Source: a bacterium (GTDB lineage: Bacteria > SZUA-79 > Acidulodesulfobacterales > Acidulodesulfobacteraceae). From it: 36,603 bases of DNA. The DNA lies in NCBI GenBank assembly GCA_021831025.1, contig JAKBNN010000005.1, forward strand, positions 1-36,603, in the 5' to 3' direction. The position numbers were made by a program, and so were the translations under genes. Below are positions 28,339 to 36,603 of this stretch, piece after piece. Each line of letters opens with the position of its first letter. The stretch's first letter is position 1. Below the pieces are notes generated by a model. The model had not been told where the DNA came from and searched no databases. It worked only from the letters and a program-made list of their open reading frames with translations.

Positions 28339-29816
28339 AAAAGGTAGTTATCGCCCTTGATTTGGGTACTACGGGCAACAGAGCTATAGCTTTTAACAAA
28401 GATGCCGTCATTATCGCCGGTTCTTATTATGAATTTCCGCAAATTTATCCTAAGCCTGCATGGGTTGAACAAAATCCGTATGATATCCTAAATTCCGCCG
28501 TAAAAGCTCTTAAAGAGACTATTGAGAAGTGCGATTCGTATGAAATAACCTCTACCTGCATTACAAACCAGAGGGAAACCGCTATATTATGGAACAGAAG
28601 AACGGGAAAACCTGTTTATAATGCCATAGTCTGGCAATGCAGACGGACTGCGAAGGATTGCGAGGATTTAAGGGAATTTAGCAGTGTTATAAAAGAAAAA
28701 ACAGGTTTATTTTTAGATCCGTATTTTTCCGCAACCAAAATCAAGTGGATAATGGATAATGTTAAAGGCGTTAAAAGTTTAATGGACAGGGGGGAAATAG
28801 CCTTTGGAACGGTCGATAGCTGGATTTTATGGAATTTAACGGGCGGGCATGTTCATGCCACAGACGCTTCAAATGCCTCGCGAACGCTTTTATATAACAT
28901 TAATACATTAAAATATGATGAAGAACTTCTTGAAATATTTAATATTCCCGGGCAGGTTCTTCCGGAGGTGTACGACAGCAATCACAATTTTGGCTTGACG
29001 GATAAGTCTGTGGCAGGCAAATCTATCCCTATAATCGGAATTTTGGGCGATCAGCAGGCTTCCCTTTTTGCCCACGGCGGTTTCGAAACGGGCATAATAA
29101 AAAATACATACGGAACGGGGCTTTTTGCTATGACCTGCACAGGCAATAAAATTTATAACTCGAAGAAATTGGTTGCGACGATTGCATGGAAATTAGACAG
29201 CCTCCCGTATTATGCGCTTGAAGGAAGCATTTTTACGGGGGGCGAGATTATGCGGTATCTTAAAGATAATTTGAATTTTATAAACTCTGCATGTGAATCT
29301 TCCGATGCGGCAAAAAGATTAGATTCTAACGGCGGCGTATATTTTGTTCCGGCGTTAACCGGTCTTGGCGCGCCGTTTTGGGACCCCGACGCAAGAGGGC
29401 TGATTATCGGCCTTACAGGCGCCGCCACTAAGGACCATGTAATCAGGGCGGCATTAGAATCGTTGGCTTATCAAACAAAAGATGTTATTTTGGAATTTAA
29501 AAATTCGTTAAAAAAAGATTTAAACTTATCAAAATATAAATTAAGAGTTGACGGAAAAGCAAGTGAAAATGAGTTTTTGATGCAGTTTCAGTCAGATATT
29601 TTAAATATGGCTGTCGAAAAAACCGTTTTTACGGAGATGACGGCCTTCGGGGTTGCAGGGCTTAGCGCAATAACTACCGGTTTTTGGGCAATCAATGAAT
29701 TTTATAATCTTAAAAAAATAGAGCGTGTTTATAATCCGAAAATGGACGATAAAACGAGAAACGGTTATTATGACAGATGGAAAAAGGCCGTGTCAAAATC
29801 TTTTAAATGGGCATAG
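28335..29816 (+). CDS. glpK: Glycerol kinase-like FGGY kinase
   Basis: 493 residues from the ATG at 28335, which follows GGGGGGAGGG; an upstream GTG at 28284 would include repeat sequence and is rejected. FGGY kinase marks: N-terminal phosphate loop DLGTTGNRA, TNQRETAILWNRRTGKPVYN, catalytic-Asp region GILGDQQASLFAHGG, and GLGAPFWDPDARGLIIGLT. These match glycerol kinase closely, which makes glycerol 3-phosphate from glycerol and ATP. No glpF or glpD is adjacent, so a different polyol substrate cannot be excluded. Confidence 0.88.
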   Translation: MKKVVIALDLGTTGNRAIAFNKDAVIIAGSYYEFPQIYPKPAWVEQNPYDILNSAVKALKETIEKCDSYEITSTCITNQRETAILWNRRTGKPVYNAIVWQCRRTAKDCEDLREFSSVIKEKTGLFLDPYFSATKIKWIMDNVKGVKSLMDRGEIAFGTVDSWILWNLTGGHVHATDASNASRTLLYNINTLKYDEELLEIFNIPGQVLPEVYDSNHNFGLTDKSVAGKSIPIIGILGDQQASLFAHGGFETGIIKNTYGTGLFAMTCTGNKIYNSKKLVATIAWKLDSLPYYALEGSIFTGGEIMRYLKDNLNFINSACESSDAAKRLDSNGGVYFVPALTGLGAPFWDPDARGLIIGLTGAATKDHVIRAALESLAYQTKDVILEFKNSLKKDLNLSKYKLRVDGKASENEFLMQFQSDILNMAVEKTVFTEMTAFGVAGLSAITTGFWAINEFYNLKKIERVYNPKMDDKTRNGYYDRWKKAVSKSFKWA

Positions 29817-29851
29817 CAATGGCCCAAAATTGCCGATAGAAAATTTATTTT

Positions 29852-29937
29852 CTGGATTCCTGCTTCCTTCGGAATGACAATATGAGGTTTTAACGTTTCA
29901 CCCAACGGGTGTCATTCCTGCGAAAGCAGGAATCCAG
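29852..29937. repeat. 86-bp REPIN-like element, copy 1
   Basis: Two 27-base palindromic units in opposite orientation (29852-29878 and 29911-29937) around a 32-base core. Units are the GTCATTCC...GGAATCCAG type; the left one is partly degraded. Length and layout equal those of the element at 31383-31468. It lies just past the glpK stop. Confidence 0.85.
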
Positions 29938-30066
29938 TGTCTTTAAGCTTTTGAGGTCAATTTATTAATTTCTATCGGCAATTTTGGGAATGGATTAAAG
30001 TTAGACAAACAGCGTTCAATGTGATATAATCTAGTTTCATAAAAATAAGTTAAATAAGGGGGTAAA

Positions 30067-30426
30067 ATGAGTAAAATTACTATCTTAACTTTAGTTTTAA
30101 TATTATCCTTGGTCGTATTTTCAAAAGATTCTTGGGCGGCCAAAATGTCAGTCCCGGCCAATGTCCATAGCGCTAAATTTCAATACGAAAAAGGCCTTGG
30201 CGCAATGAAAGGGGGTTATTACTATACCGCGGTTCAACATTTTCAAAAAGCCATTCTTGTAAAACCGCATTTCGCATTAGCCTGGGCGCAGATGGGGGTG
30301 GCTTTATATAAACTTGGGTTTCCGTCTCTGGGCATAGTCAGTCTTCGAAAGGGGTTAAAATATAATCCAAATATCAAATGGGCAAAAATTAAATTAAAAG
30401 AATACCTTGCCTCTCCAAAAAGATAA
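30067..30426 (+). CDS. Small exported TPR protein
   Basis: 119 residues. An N-terminal signal peptide (hydrophobic 4-18, cleavage near SWAA) and two or three TPR helices: YEKGLGAMKGGYYYTAVQHF, then ALAWAQMGVALYKLG and LGIVSLRKGLKYNPN. TPR proteins mediate protein contacts; the partner is unknown. An AAGGGGGT ribosome-binding site precedes the ATG. The next gene starts four bases after its stop. Confidence 0.75.
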   Translation: MSKITILTLVLILSLVVFSKDSWAAKMSVPANVHSAKFQYEKGLGAMKGGYYYTAVQHFQKAILVKPHFALAWAQMGVALYKLGFPSLGIVSLRKGLKYNPNIKWAKIKLKEYLASPKR

Positions 30427-30430
30427 CTAA

Positions 30431-31360
30431 ATGGTTTTTGATAAAGTTGAAGCCGGGGGTAAGCCCGCAGGTTCTTACAGGGGTTTTGACAAATTTGCAA
30501 AGTCATCCATATTTAAAAACATCGTCAAAGAAAAGGCTTTGAGTCTTAATATCGCTTTTGTCTGCTTTTACGGGTCAAGAAATTATAACCTTGAAACAGA
30601 CAAAAGCGATTACGATTTTTTTATTGTCTATTATCCCTCTTTTGATAATTTCTACGCCAATAGATTTGAAAGATTTTCGGTTATAGAAAAGGAGTACGAC
30701 TATTTTATAACCCCTATCCATGAATACATTAACCATGCAATGAAGGGTAATATAAAGTTTATAGAACCTATCATATGCGGGACGGTTTTTGAGATAAAGA
30801 ATTTTAAAGCCGTAAAGGTAAGAGACGGCAGCAAAGCTCCCGGCAGGTTCCGTCCTCGCGAAGTCCCCTCGGGATTTTCCGGATTATTAGAAAAAATAAG
30901 AAAATTTATTTTGATTAATTATAAAAAAAATTTTAATGCTATGATGGGAATAGTAAATAACAAAAAACTAAATATCGTTAAAGGATTGTACACATCAAGC
31001 ACATTAAAATATAAAGAGATTCACGGATATGACATTAAAGAGGCAATAAATTCTTTAAGGATACTTTGCTTGCTTGAAAATTATATTAAAAGCGGGCAGT
31101 TCTCTTTCGTGGTTAAAGGAAACCCTGTTTATAAAGAGTTTGAAGATTATATGCTTAAAATAAACGAGGGGATTATCTCGAAAGAGATTTATTTAGAAAT
31201 ATTCGATAAAAAAGTAAACGATGTTTTAAAATTAAAAAATAACTTAGATATATTATATGAAGGGCAAAAACAGGCTATTATAGAGACGGAAGAAGAAATT
31301 AAAGATTGCGTTAAGAAACTTTGCAGAGATAACCTTAATTTTGCAATAGAAAATATTTAA
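30431..31360 (+). CDS. RlaP-like predicted nucleotidyltransferase
   Basis: 309 residues. FYGSRNYNLETDKSDYDFFIV (quoted in parts: GSRNYNLETDKSDYDF) at 48-63 is the signature of the PF10127/RlaP group, with D60 and D62 as metal ligands. The C-terminal half is helical, as in that family. Members include phage RlaP proteins linked to RNA-ligase repair; the substrate of the cellular ones is unknown. It may be co-transcribed with the TPR gene before it. Unlike the nucleotidyltransferases of the left array, it has no KRKFGR tail. Confidence 0.8.
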   Translation: MVFDKVEAGGKPAGSYRGFDKFAKSSIFKNIVKEKALSLNIAFVCFYGSRNYNLETDKSDYDFFIVYYPSFDNFYANRFERFSVIEKEYDYFITPIHEYINHAMKGNIKFIEPIICGTVFEIKNFKAVKVRDGSKAPGRFRPREVPSGFSGLLEKIRKFILINYKKNFNAMMGIVNNKKLNIVKGLYTSSTLKYKEIHGYDIKEAINSLRILCLLENYIKSGQFSFVVKGNPVYKEFEDYMLKINEGIISKEIYLEIFDKKVNDVLKLKNNLDILYEGQKQAIIETEEEIKDCVKKLCRDNLNFAIENI

Positions 31361-31382
31361 ATGTTCCTATTTTACGTAAATT

Positions 31383-31468
31383 CTGGATTCCCGCTTTCGC
31401 GGGAATGACACCTTTTGGTTTAAAACCTTAATCCTTGCATAGTCATTCCCGCGAAAGCGGGAATCCAG
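31383..31468. repeat. 86-bp REPIN-like element, copy 2
   Basis: Perfectly conserved inverted 27-base units at 31383-31409 and 31442-31468 with a 32-base core. Each unit contains ATTCCCGC and GCGGGAAT around four bases. It begins 22 bases after the stop of the nucleotidyltransferase gene. Confidence 0.9.
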
Positions 31469-31548
31469 GAAATAAATTTCTATTGCAAAATTAAGGAGAT
31501 AATATCTGTTTTGCAAAACAGATATAATATGTTATATAATTATTAATT

Positions 31549-32013
31549 ATGGGTGTTTTAGCAAAAATATTTTTTTCTATTTTAATTTATCTGTTTGTCG
31601 AGATTTATGTCTTTGTGGAGGCTTCTATCCTGATAGGCTTTTTTCCCGCCGCTATTTTGCTAATTTCCTTTAGCATAATAGGGTATATGATTACAAAAAG
31701 AATAAAAGGCATCTCTTTTCAAAAAGCGGCGGCGGATTATGCAAACGGCGAATCGCCGTCCAAAAATTTAGTTAAAACAGCCGGATTTTTTATATCGGGC
31801 GTGCTGTTTCTTATACCCGGATTTATTACCGATTTTATTGCAATACTTTTTTTAATCCCATTTTTAAACTATTATTTAATGTATTTAATTTTTAGATATT
31901 TTAAAAATAAATTTAATGGTTCCTATGCCTATCAAAGTCAAAACGGGGGCGGTGATTTTAATGGCGGTTCTTTCACATTTATTTCGCTGCCTTTTAAAAA
32001 GAACGGAAAATAA
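31549..32013 (+). CDS. fxsA: FxsA family cytoplasmic-membrane protein
   Basis: 154 residues with three or four membrane helices. The family pattern is clear: an early E-x-x-x-x-V-E region (VEIYVFVEASILIGFFPAA), a soluble SFQKAA loop, and SGVLFLIPGFITDFIAILF with PGFxTD. E. coli FxsA suppresses phage T7 exclusion by F when overproduced; its normal role is unknown. The C-terminus is Gly/Asn-rich. panD begins three bases after the stop, so the genes are probably co-transcribed. Confidence 0.88.
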   Translation: MGVLAKIFFSILIYLFVEIYVFVEASILIGFFPAAILLISFSIIGYMITKRIKGISFQKAAADYANGESPSKNLVKTAGFFISGVLFLIPGFITDFIAILFLIPFLNYYLMYLIFRYFKNKFNGSYAYQSQNGGGDFNGGSFTFISLPFKKNGK

Positions 32014-32016
32014 TAT

Positions 32017-32376
32017 ATGTATAAAATTTTACTAAAATCAAAAATTCACAGGGTTAAGATAACCGATGCCAATCTCGAATACGAGGGCTCTATTTCCATA
32101 GATGAGGAACTTATGGATAAAGCCGATATTTTGCCGTATGAGAAAGTTAATATTTGGGATATAAACAACGGCAAAAGGTTCGAGACATACGCAATCCCCT
32201 CTACAAAACACTCGGGGGATATTATCGTTAACGGGGCTGCTTCAAGAATGGTTCAGGTAAACGACATTATAATTATTGCAACCTTTGGGCTTTATGATGA
32301 AAAGGAACTAAACGGATTTAAACCTACGCTGGTTTATGTTGACGAAAAGAACCATATAAACGATGTGGTTAAATAA
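32017..32376 (+). CDS. panD: PanD, aspartate 1-decarboxylase proenzyme
   Basis: 119 residues. LKSKIHRVKITDANLEYEGS with the self-cleavage site G24-S25, which creates the pyruvoyl group, and the NGAASRMVQVND segment typical of the family. Makes beta-alanine from aspartate for pantothenate and coenzyme A. PanC, the enzyme that uses beta-alanine, is encoded 1.5 kb downstream on the same strand, with an amidohydrolase between. Confidence 0.95.
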   Translation: MYKILLKSKIHRVKITDANLEYEGSISIDEELMDKADILPYEKVNIWDINNGKRFETYAIPSTKHSGDIIVNGAASRMVQVNDIIIIATFGLYDEKELNGFKPTLVYVDEKNHINDVVK

Positions 32377-32453
32377 TTGTATATACTTACCTCTTTCTTC
32401 ATCACAAGCGATTTAAAGATAAAATAAAATAGCTCACAGAATGACTTAAAACA

Positions 32454-33749
32454 TTGATTAAAAAGTATTTTGCAGGTTATATTCTTATATCTCAGGCAGC
32501 TTCCCCTCCATTTATCGAAAATGGAGAGTTAATCGTGGATGAAACTTCAGGCAAAATTTTATCCGTTCTAAAAAGCAATAAAAAAAACTATCAGTCCGTG
32601 GAAAGAAGCGGGGATTTCCGAACAATAATCATTCCCGGTTTTATAAACTCCCATACGCATACCGACCTTACTATTAAATCCGATGATAAAACACCCGGGG
32701 TCTTTTCAAAATGGGTCATGTCTTTAATAGAAAAAAGGAAATCCTTCAGCCCCGATAAACAAAATAGGCTCAGGATTAAAGCTTTTAAGGAGTTTGTAAA
32801 AAGCGGAACGACTCTTATCGGGGATATAATCCCTTTAGATTCATTTTATAATATAAACGACCTGCTTTTAAAAACCAAACTTGTCCCTAAGGTTAAGGGG
32901 TTTATTGAATTAAGGGGTCTTGACCCTCTCTGCGCGCCTGCAATATTAAATGAATTTAGAGCGTTTTATAAAAAATACAATAATATTTTAAGGAAAAACG
33001 AAAATTATTTTTCCTTAGGCATTTCTCCTCATTCCATCTATTCCGTATCGGAAGAGCTGTTTAAAGAAATAATAAAAGAAAATTCAAAAATAAGGCTTAA
33101 AGTAGCAATCCATGCCTCCGAACATTTGGCTGAAACCCTGTTTATATCGGGAAACGGCGGGGATATAGCAGTCAATCTTTTACCGGCATTAAATCTAACC
33201 AAATTTTCAAAACCACTTAAAACATTTTCGTCACCCATATCTTATCTGGATTATTTAAAAATCTTGAATAAAAATACATCGATAATTCACGCGAATGAAA
33301 TAAACGATGAGGATATCGAGATTATAAAAAAATCAGGCGCGAATATTATTCACTGCCCGAGAAGCAACGCCTTTTTTAATTCGAAGAAACTTCCGTTAAA
33401 AAAAATATTAAATAGAGGCATTACGGTTTCATTGGGGACGGACAGCCTGTATTCAAATAAAACGCTGAGCATTCTTGACGAACTCGGGTACGCAAAAAAA
33501 ACACATTTCGATATTTCTTCTAAAGACTTATTTGCTATGGCAACGATTAACGGCGCTAAAGCCCTTTCTTTTCCAAATATTACCGGAACGCTGGAGCCAA
33601 ATTCTTGCGGCGATTTTACCGTTTTTAAAATAGATAAAAATATAAAATTAAACGAAGGCAATATTTACGATAATATCTTATCGTTTAAAAAAACTGATAT
33701 AATAAAGGTTGTAATAAACGGAAATGTTGTCTATAATAAACTTAATTAA
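32454..33749 (+). CDS. Amidohydrolase of the SsnA/MtaD/aminofutalosine deaminase type
   Basis: 431 residues from a TTG start; no ATG is available before the conserved region. Metal ligands fit the family: H67 and H69 (NSHTHTD), a later His in AIHASEH, another in IIHANEI, and the Asp of SLGTDSLYSN. The PGVFSKWVMSLIEKR segment resembles aminofutalosine deaminases of the menaquinone (futalosine) pathway, but S-adenosylhomocysteine deaminases look alike. No other mqn gene is visible here. Lies between panD and panC. Confidence 0.75.
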   Translation: MIKKYFAGYILISQAASPPFIENGELIVDETSGKILSVLKSNKKNYQSVERSGDFRTIIIPGFINSHTHTDLTIKSDDKTPGVFSKWVMSLIEKRKSFSPDKQNRLRIKAFKEFVKSGTTLIGDIIPLDSFYNINDLLLKTKLVPKVKGFIELRGLDPLCAPAILNEFRAFYKKYNNILRKNENYFSLGISPHSIYSVSEELFKEIIKENSKIRLKVAIHASEHLAETLFISGNGGDIAVNLLPALNLTKFSKPLKTFSSPISYLDYLKILNKNTSIIHANEINDEDIEIIKKSGANIIHCPRSNAFFNSKKLPLKKILNRGITVSLGTDSLYSNKTLSILDELGYAKKTHFDISSKDLFAMATINGAKALSFPNITGTLEPNSCGDFTVFKIDKNIKLNEGNIYDNILSFKKTDIIKVVINGNVVYNKLN

Positions 33750-33833
33750 ATGAGGTAATACTATTTATAATAATTATAATAAATATAAATATATGAATAT
33801 TTAATTAAATTATATTATAAAATTAAACTTGCG

Positions 33834-34664
33834 ATGAACATTATAACGAGTATTGCCGAAATGAAAAAAATTTCAAAGGATTTAAAGAAATCATCGAGGC
33901 AGGTTTCTTTCATTCCTACGATGGGCAAGCTTCATGACGGACATCTAAATCTTATAGAAGAAGGCAAAAAATACGGCGAAGTTATCGTTTCGATTTTTGT
34001 CAACCCTGCACAATTCGGTCCAGATGAAGATTTCGATAATTATCCGAGAGATTTCGAAAACGATGTTAAAACATTAAAAGATTTAAATATCGGCTATCTT
34101 TTTCATCCGCCGGCAGATATAATCAAAAATACGGCGACATATTTAATTAACCCCGAATATTCGAACAGGCTCGAGGGCATTTTCAGGCCAACCCATTTTC
34201 AGGGCGTTCTTACAATAGTAATGAAACTATTTTGCATAATAAATCCAGATTTTGCTCTTTTTGGACTGAAAGATTACCAGCAATATATTTTAATAAAAAA
34301 AATGGTTGAAGATTATTTCCTGGATGCAAGGGTAATCCCCGTTCCTACCGTAAGGGAAAAGTGCGGACTTGCAATGAGTTCAAGAAACGCGTATCTCGAT
34401 GAAAAGGATAAAAAAATTGCCTGCAATTTTTATCAATCGTTAAAAAAAACGGCAGATTTATTTAAGGCGGGCGAAATATCGGGAGAAAAGCTGACCGTTT
34501 CAGCCATAAAAGAATTGATTAAAAGCGGATTTAAAATAGATTATGCAAAAATTATGGATCAAGGGTTAAATACCGAAAAACGAACCGTTGATTCCGGCGA
34601 TATTCTGCTTGCCGCCGCAAGATTTAAAGGAGTAAGACTGATAGATAATATTTTTTTCGAATAA
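33834..34664 (+). CDS. panC: PanC, pantothenate synthetase
   Basis: 276 residues, the usual length. IPTMGKLHDGHLNLI (MGxLHxGH at 30-37), FVNPAQFGPDEDFDNYPR, the FGLKDYQQ motif and the KMSKS-like AMSSRNAYL are all present. Condenses pantoate with beta-alanine at the cost of ATP. With panD upstream, two steps of pantothenate synthesis are close together. Intergenic DNA of about 85 bases before the start is almost pure A/T. Confidence 0.96.
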   Translation: MNIITSIAEMKKISKDLKKSSRQVSFIPTMGKLHDGHLNLIEEGKKYGEVIVSIFVNPAQFGPDEDFDNYPRDFENDVKTLKDLNIGYLFHPPADIIKNTATYLINPEYSNRLEGIFRPTHFQGVLTIVMKLFCIINPDFALFGLKDYQQYILIKKMVEDYFLDARVIPVPTVREKCGLAMSSRNAYLDEKDKKIACNFYQSLKKTADLFKAGEISGEKLTVSAIKELIKSGFKIDYAKIMDQGLNTEKRTVDSGDILLAAARFKGVRLIDNIFFE

Positions 34665-34733
34665 TTTTTCGAAGATTTCAAGTAGTTTTAATTTGATTTT
34701 TAAAAAATAAAAAATGAGAGTTAAGGAGGTCTT

Positions 34734-35717
34734 ATGTTCAAAAATCTTTCTTTAAAAACGAAATTTACCCTGATTATGACGATTGTCGGATTCGCGGCGA
34801 TTCTTGCCAGCTTGATCTGGACTTTAAGCTTATTTCATTATTTCGGCAGGAAAGTTCTTATCCATGAAGCCCACATAATATTAAATTTTGAAAGATCCAC
34901 TAGATATTATGTTTCTCAAAAATTAAGGCCGGAGGCGATAAATAGAAATAATAATTTTAGTAAGTTACCCTATGACCTCGACGATATAGGCAGGAATGCA
35001 AAACTGCAAAGAATGATAAGCGATAATAACGATTTTAATATACGCGCTTATTCGGGGACATCCGTTGCCATGCATGTAGGAAAATATATGAGGGAATTCA
35101 TGCCTCCCTTCATTTATTCGGAACCCGCGTTGAGTCCGCTGAATTTAAGAGATAAAGCAAATCCGTTCGAGATTAGCGCTATAGGTAAATTTAAATCTAA
35201 TCCGTCTTTAAAATCGGTCAGCGGTTTTCATGTTTTTAACGGGAAATCATATTTTTATTTAATGTTGCCGGTTATCGTCAAGAAAAGCTGCATGGTTTGC
35301 CACGGAAATCCGTCAAATCCTTCGCCCATAACCGCGGCGGTAGTAAAAAGATACGGGGATACACACGGCTGGCACTGGAAGGTTGGGACGACAGCCGGAG
35401 TCTTAAGCGTCTTAGTTCCGACTAAACACAGGGCAAATATTGCGCTGCATAATGCTATCATAATAACGGCGGCTTTCCTTATTTTGTTTCTTTTAGCTTT
35501 TATAATCGCAATCTATTTTATTAATAAGGCTATCATTAAGCCGATACACGAGATGACCAAATTAGCGGAGGATGTTTCCGTAGGCAAGTCCAACGAAGAT
35601 TTTAAAGTTAAAGGAGACGACGAAATAGGCACCCTTGCCAAATCGTTTAACAGGCTTAAAACAAGCTATTTAAAAGCCATTCAGTTATTGGCGGATAGAA
35701 ATAAAGAAAAAAAATAA
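34734..35717 (+). CDS. Membrane haem sensor: DUF3365/Tll0287-like domain plus HAMP
   Basis: 327 residues. First transmembrane helix about 12-34, a periplasmic domain of about 205 residues containing CMVCHG (C186, C189, H190) for covalent c-type haem, a second helix about 241-263, and a HAMP segment (264-316) with DDEIGTLAKSFNRL. The chain ends right after HAMP: no histidine kinase, methyl-accepting or cyclase output domain. It may act by pairing with a separate output protein. AAGGAGG precedes the ATG. A paralogue follows immediately. Confidence 0.88.
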   Translation: MFKNLSLKTKFTLIMTIVGFAAILASLIWTLSLFHYFGRKVLIHEAHIILNFERSTRYYVSQKLRPEAINRNNNFSKLPYDLDDIGRNAKLQRMISDNNDFNIRAYSGTSVAMHVGKYMREFMPPFIYSEPALSPLNLRDKANPFEISAIGKFKSNPSLKSVSGFHVFNGKSYFYLMLPVIVKKSCMVCHGNPSNPSPITAAVVKRYGDTHGWHWKVGTTAGVLSVLVPTKHRANIALHNAIIITAAFLILFLLAFIIAIYFINKAIIKPIHEMTKLAEDVSVGKSNEDFKVKGDDEIGTLAKSFNRLKTSYLKAIQLLADRNKEKK

Positions 35718-35740
35718 AAAAACGGAGTTAAGGGGGTCTT

Positions 35741-36603
35741 ATGTTTAAAAATCTTTCTTTGAAAAAGAAATTTACCGTAATTATGCTAATTGTCGGGTTC
35801 GCAGCAAACTTAACCGTTGCCGTAGGCGCTTTTTATTATATTCAAAAATTTAAGAAAGATGAGTTGATGCATGAAGCAAAAATGGTTCTTTTTGCGGAAA
35901 AGGCGGCAAGAGACTATGATTCCGGCAGTTTAAGGCCGGCCGTTATGAAAGCAACCGACAAATTTGTCATTCAGGCTGAATCAGCCACATTTTTGGCTCT
36001 CGGCGTTGCAAAATTGATTAAAAAGTTTATGCCTTATTATACATATTCGGAGCCGACGCTTAACCCTTTAAATTTAAAAAATAAGGCAAATTCATTTCAG
36101 GAAAAAATCATCAACAGGTTTAAATCCAGCCCTTTTTTAAAATCGGTAAGCGGCTATCACACATTTAACGGTTTATCTTATTTTTATGTGATGAAGCCCG
36201 TCGTGGCAAAACAGGGATGCATGGTTTGCCACGGAAATCCGTCAAATCCTTCGCCCATAACCGCGGCTATTGTTAAAAAATACGGGAATACCCACGGCTG
36301 GCACTGGAAGGTTGGGACGGTCGTCGGGGCTCTAAGTGTCTGGGTTCCTACAAAATATATAGGCCAGGCCGCTGTTAAAGATTCTATTATAATAGGCGTC
36401 GCAATCTTTGCCCTGCCGTTTTTGGCATTCTTGATAGCGCTTTTATTTATAGACAAGGTTATTATAAATCCGATACACGATATGGCGAAATTAGCGGAGG
36501 ATGTTTCGGTCGGCAAGTCCAACGAAGATTTTAAAGTTGAAGGAGACGACGAAATAGGCGCCCTTGCCAAATCGTTTAACAGGCTTAAAAAAAGCTATTT
36601 AAA
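35741..36603 (+). CDS. Second DUF3365/HAMP haem sensor, 3' end beyond the window
   Basis: The frame is open from the ATG at 35741 to the window end (287 codons seen). Starts MFKNLSLKKKFTVIM, almost the same as the upstream gene, and has GCMVCHGNPSNPSP, then HGWHWKVGT, and DDEIGALAKSFNRLK of HAMP. The first half of the sensor domain is shorter and diverged, while the haem-binding and HAMP parts are nearly identical to the first copy even in DNA. An AAGGGGGT ribosome-binding site lies before the start, 23 bases after the first gene. Tandem duplication is clear. Confidence 0.88.
   Translation, partial: MFKNLSLKKKFTVIMLIVGFAANLTVAVGAFYYIQKFKKDELMHEAKMVLFAEKAARDYDSGSLRPAVMKATDKFVIQAESATFLALGVAKLIKKFMPYYTYSEPTLNPLNLKNKANSFQEKIINRFKSSPFLKSVSGYHTFNGLSYFYVMKPVVAKQGCMVCHGNPSNPSPITAAIVKKYGNTHGWHWKVGTVVGALSVWVPTKYIGQAAVKDSIIIGVAIFALPFLAFLIALLFIDKVIINPIHDMAKLAEDVSVGKSNEDFKVEGDDEIGALAKSFNRLKKSYL

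Overview
The window is AT-rich DNA from a Gram-negative bacterium. An outer-membrane Tol operon, a beta-barrel protein, a B12-dependent ribonucleotide reductase, a CxxCH haem sensor pair and nitrosative-stress type genes (hemerythrin, DUF2249) suggest an anaerobic or microaerobic lineage, perhaps a deltaproteobacterium-like group. That placement is an inference; no rRNA gene is present.

Layout. (1) 1-5412 is the right end of a genomic island, closed by a 3' fragment of a tRNA-Pro(UGG) gene at 5361-5412. It carries a tightly packed toxin-antitoxin-like array: a Fic protein, two nucleotidyltransferase pairs and two MntA/HepT (MNT-HEPN) pairs. Four unrelated enzymes of the array (Fic, two nucleotidyltransferases, one HepT) end in the same C-terminal tail, FTRD...Q...KRKFGR, usually on a proline-rich linker; the second HepT has an eroded version. 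The DNA encoding the tail runs directly into an extended -10 promoter placed 6-8 bases before the next start codon, so tail, promoter and next start form a repeated module (one 95-bp copy is perfectly duplicated). This is the most unusual thing in the window. (2) 5413-8005 holds decayed sequence, an outer-membrane protein and small hypothetical genes. (3) 8006-12595 is a 4.5-kb element integrated in tRNA-Lys(CUU), bounded by 45-bp direct repeats. It has integrase, excisionase-like protein, RelE-type toxin pair, HicB with a truncated HicA, a frameshifted TrbL/VirB6 gene and a long hairpin. (4) 12869-16480 is a phosphoribosyltransferase gene and two convergent groups (MIP18/DUF59 plus a polytopic NnrS/heme-copper-like membrane protein; hemerythrin plus DUF2249 protein), each group preceded by an FNR/CRP-type palindrome. 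(5) 16481-21892 is a thioredoxin-like remnant, a secreted DUF302-like protein and nrdJ with an intein that ends in Asp instead of Asn and interrupts the protein just before the catalytic cysteine; paired NrdR-like boxes lie upstream. (6) 22052-29816 is tolQ-tolR-tolA-tolB-cpoB-tsaD-rsmA followed by glpK, whose 5' end is duplicated around a palindromic repeat. (7) 29852-36603 holds two 86-bp REPIN-like elements, a TPR protein, an RlaP-like nucleotidyltransferase, fxsA, panD, an amidohydrolase, panC and two tandem haem-sensor/HAMP genes, the second cut by the window end.

How the parts relate. The chromosomal right half is housekeeping: envelope integrity (Tol), tRNA and rRNA modification (TsaD, RsmA), coenzyme A precursor synthesis (PanC, PanD), glycerol use and dNTP supply. 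The left 12.6 kb consists of at least two independent mobile insertions in tRNA genes, both loaded with toxin-antitoxin modules.
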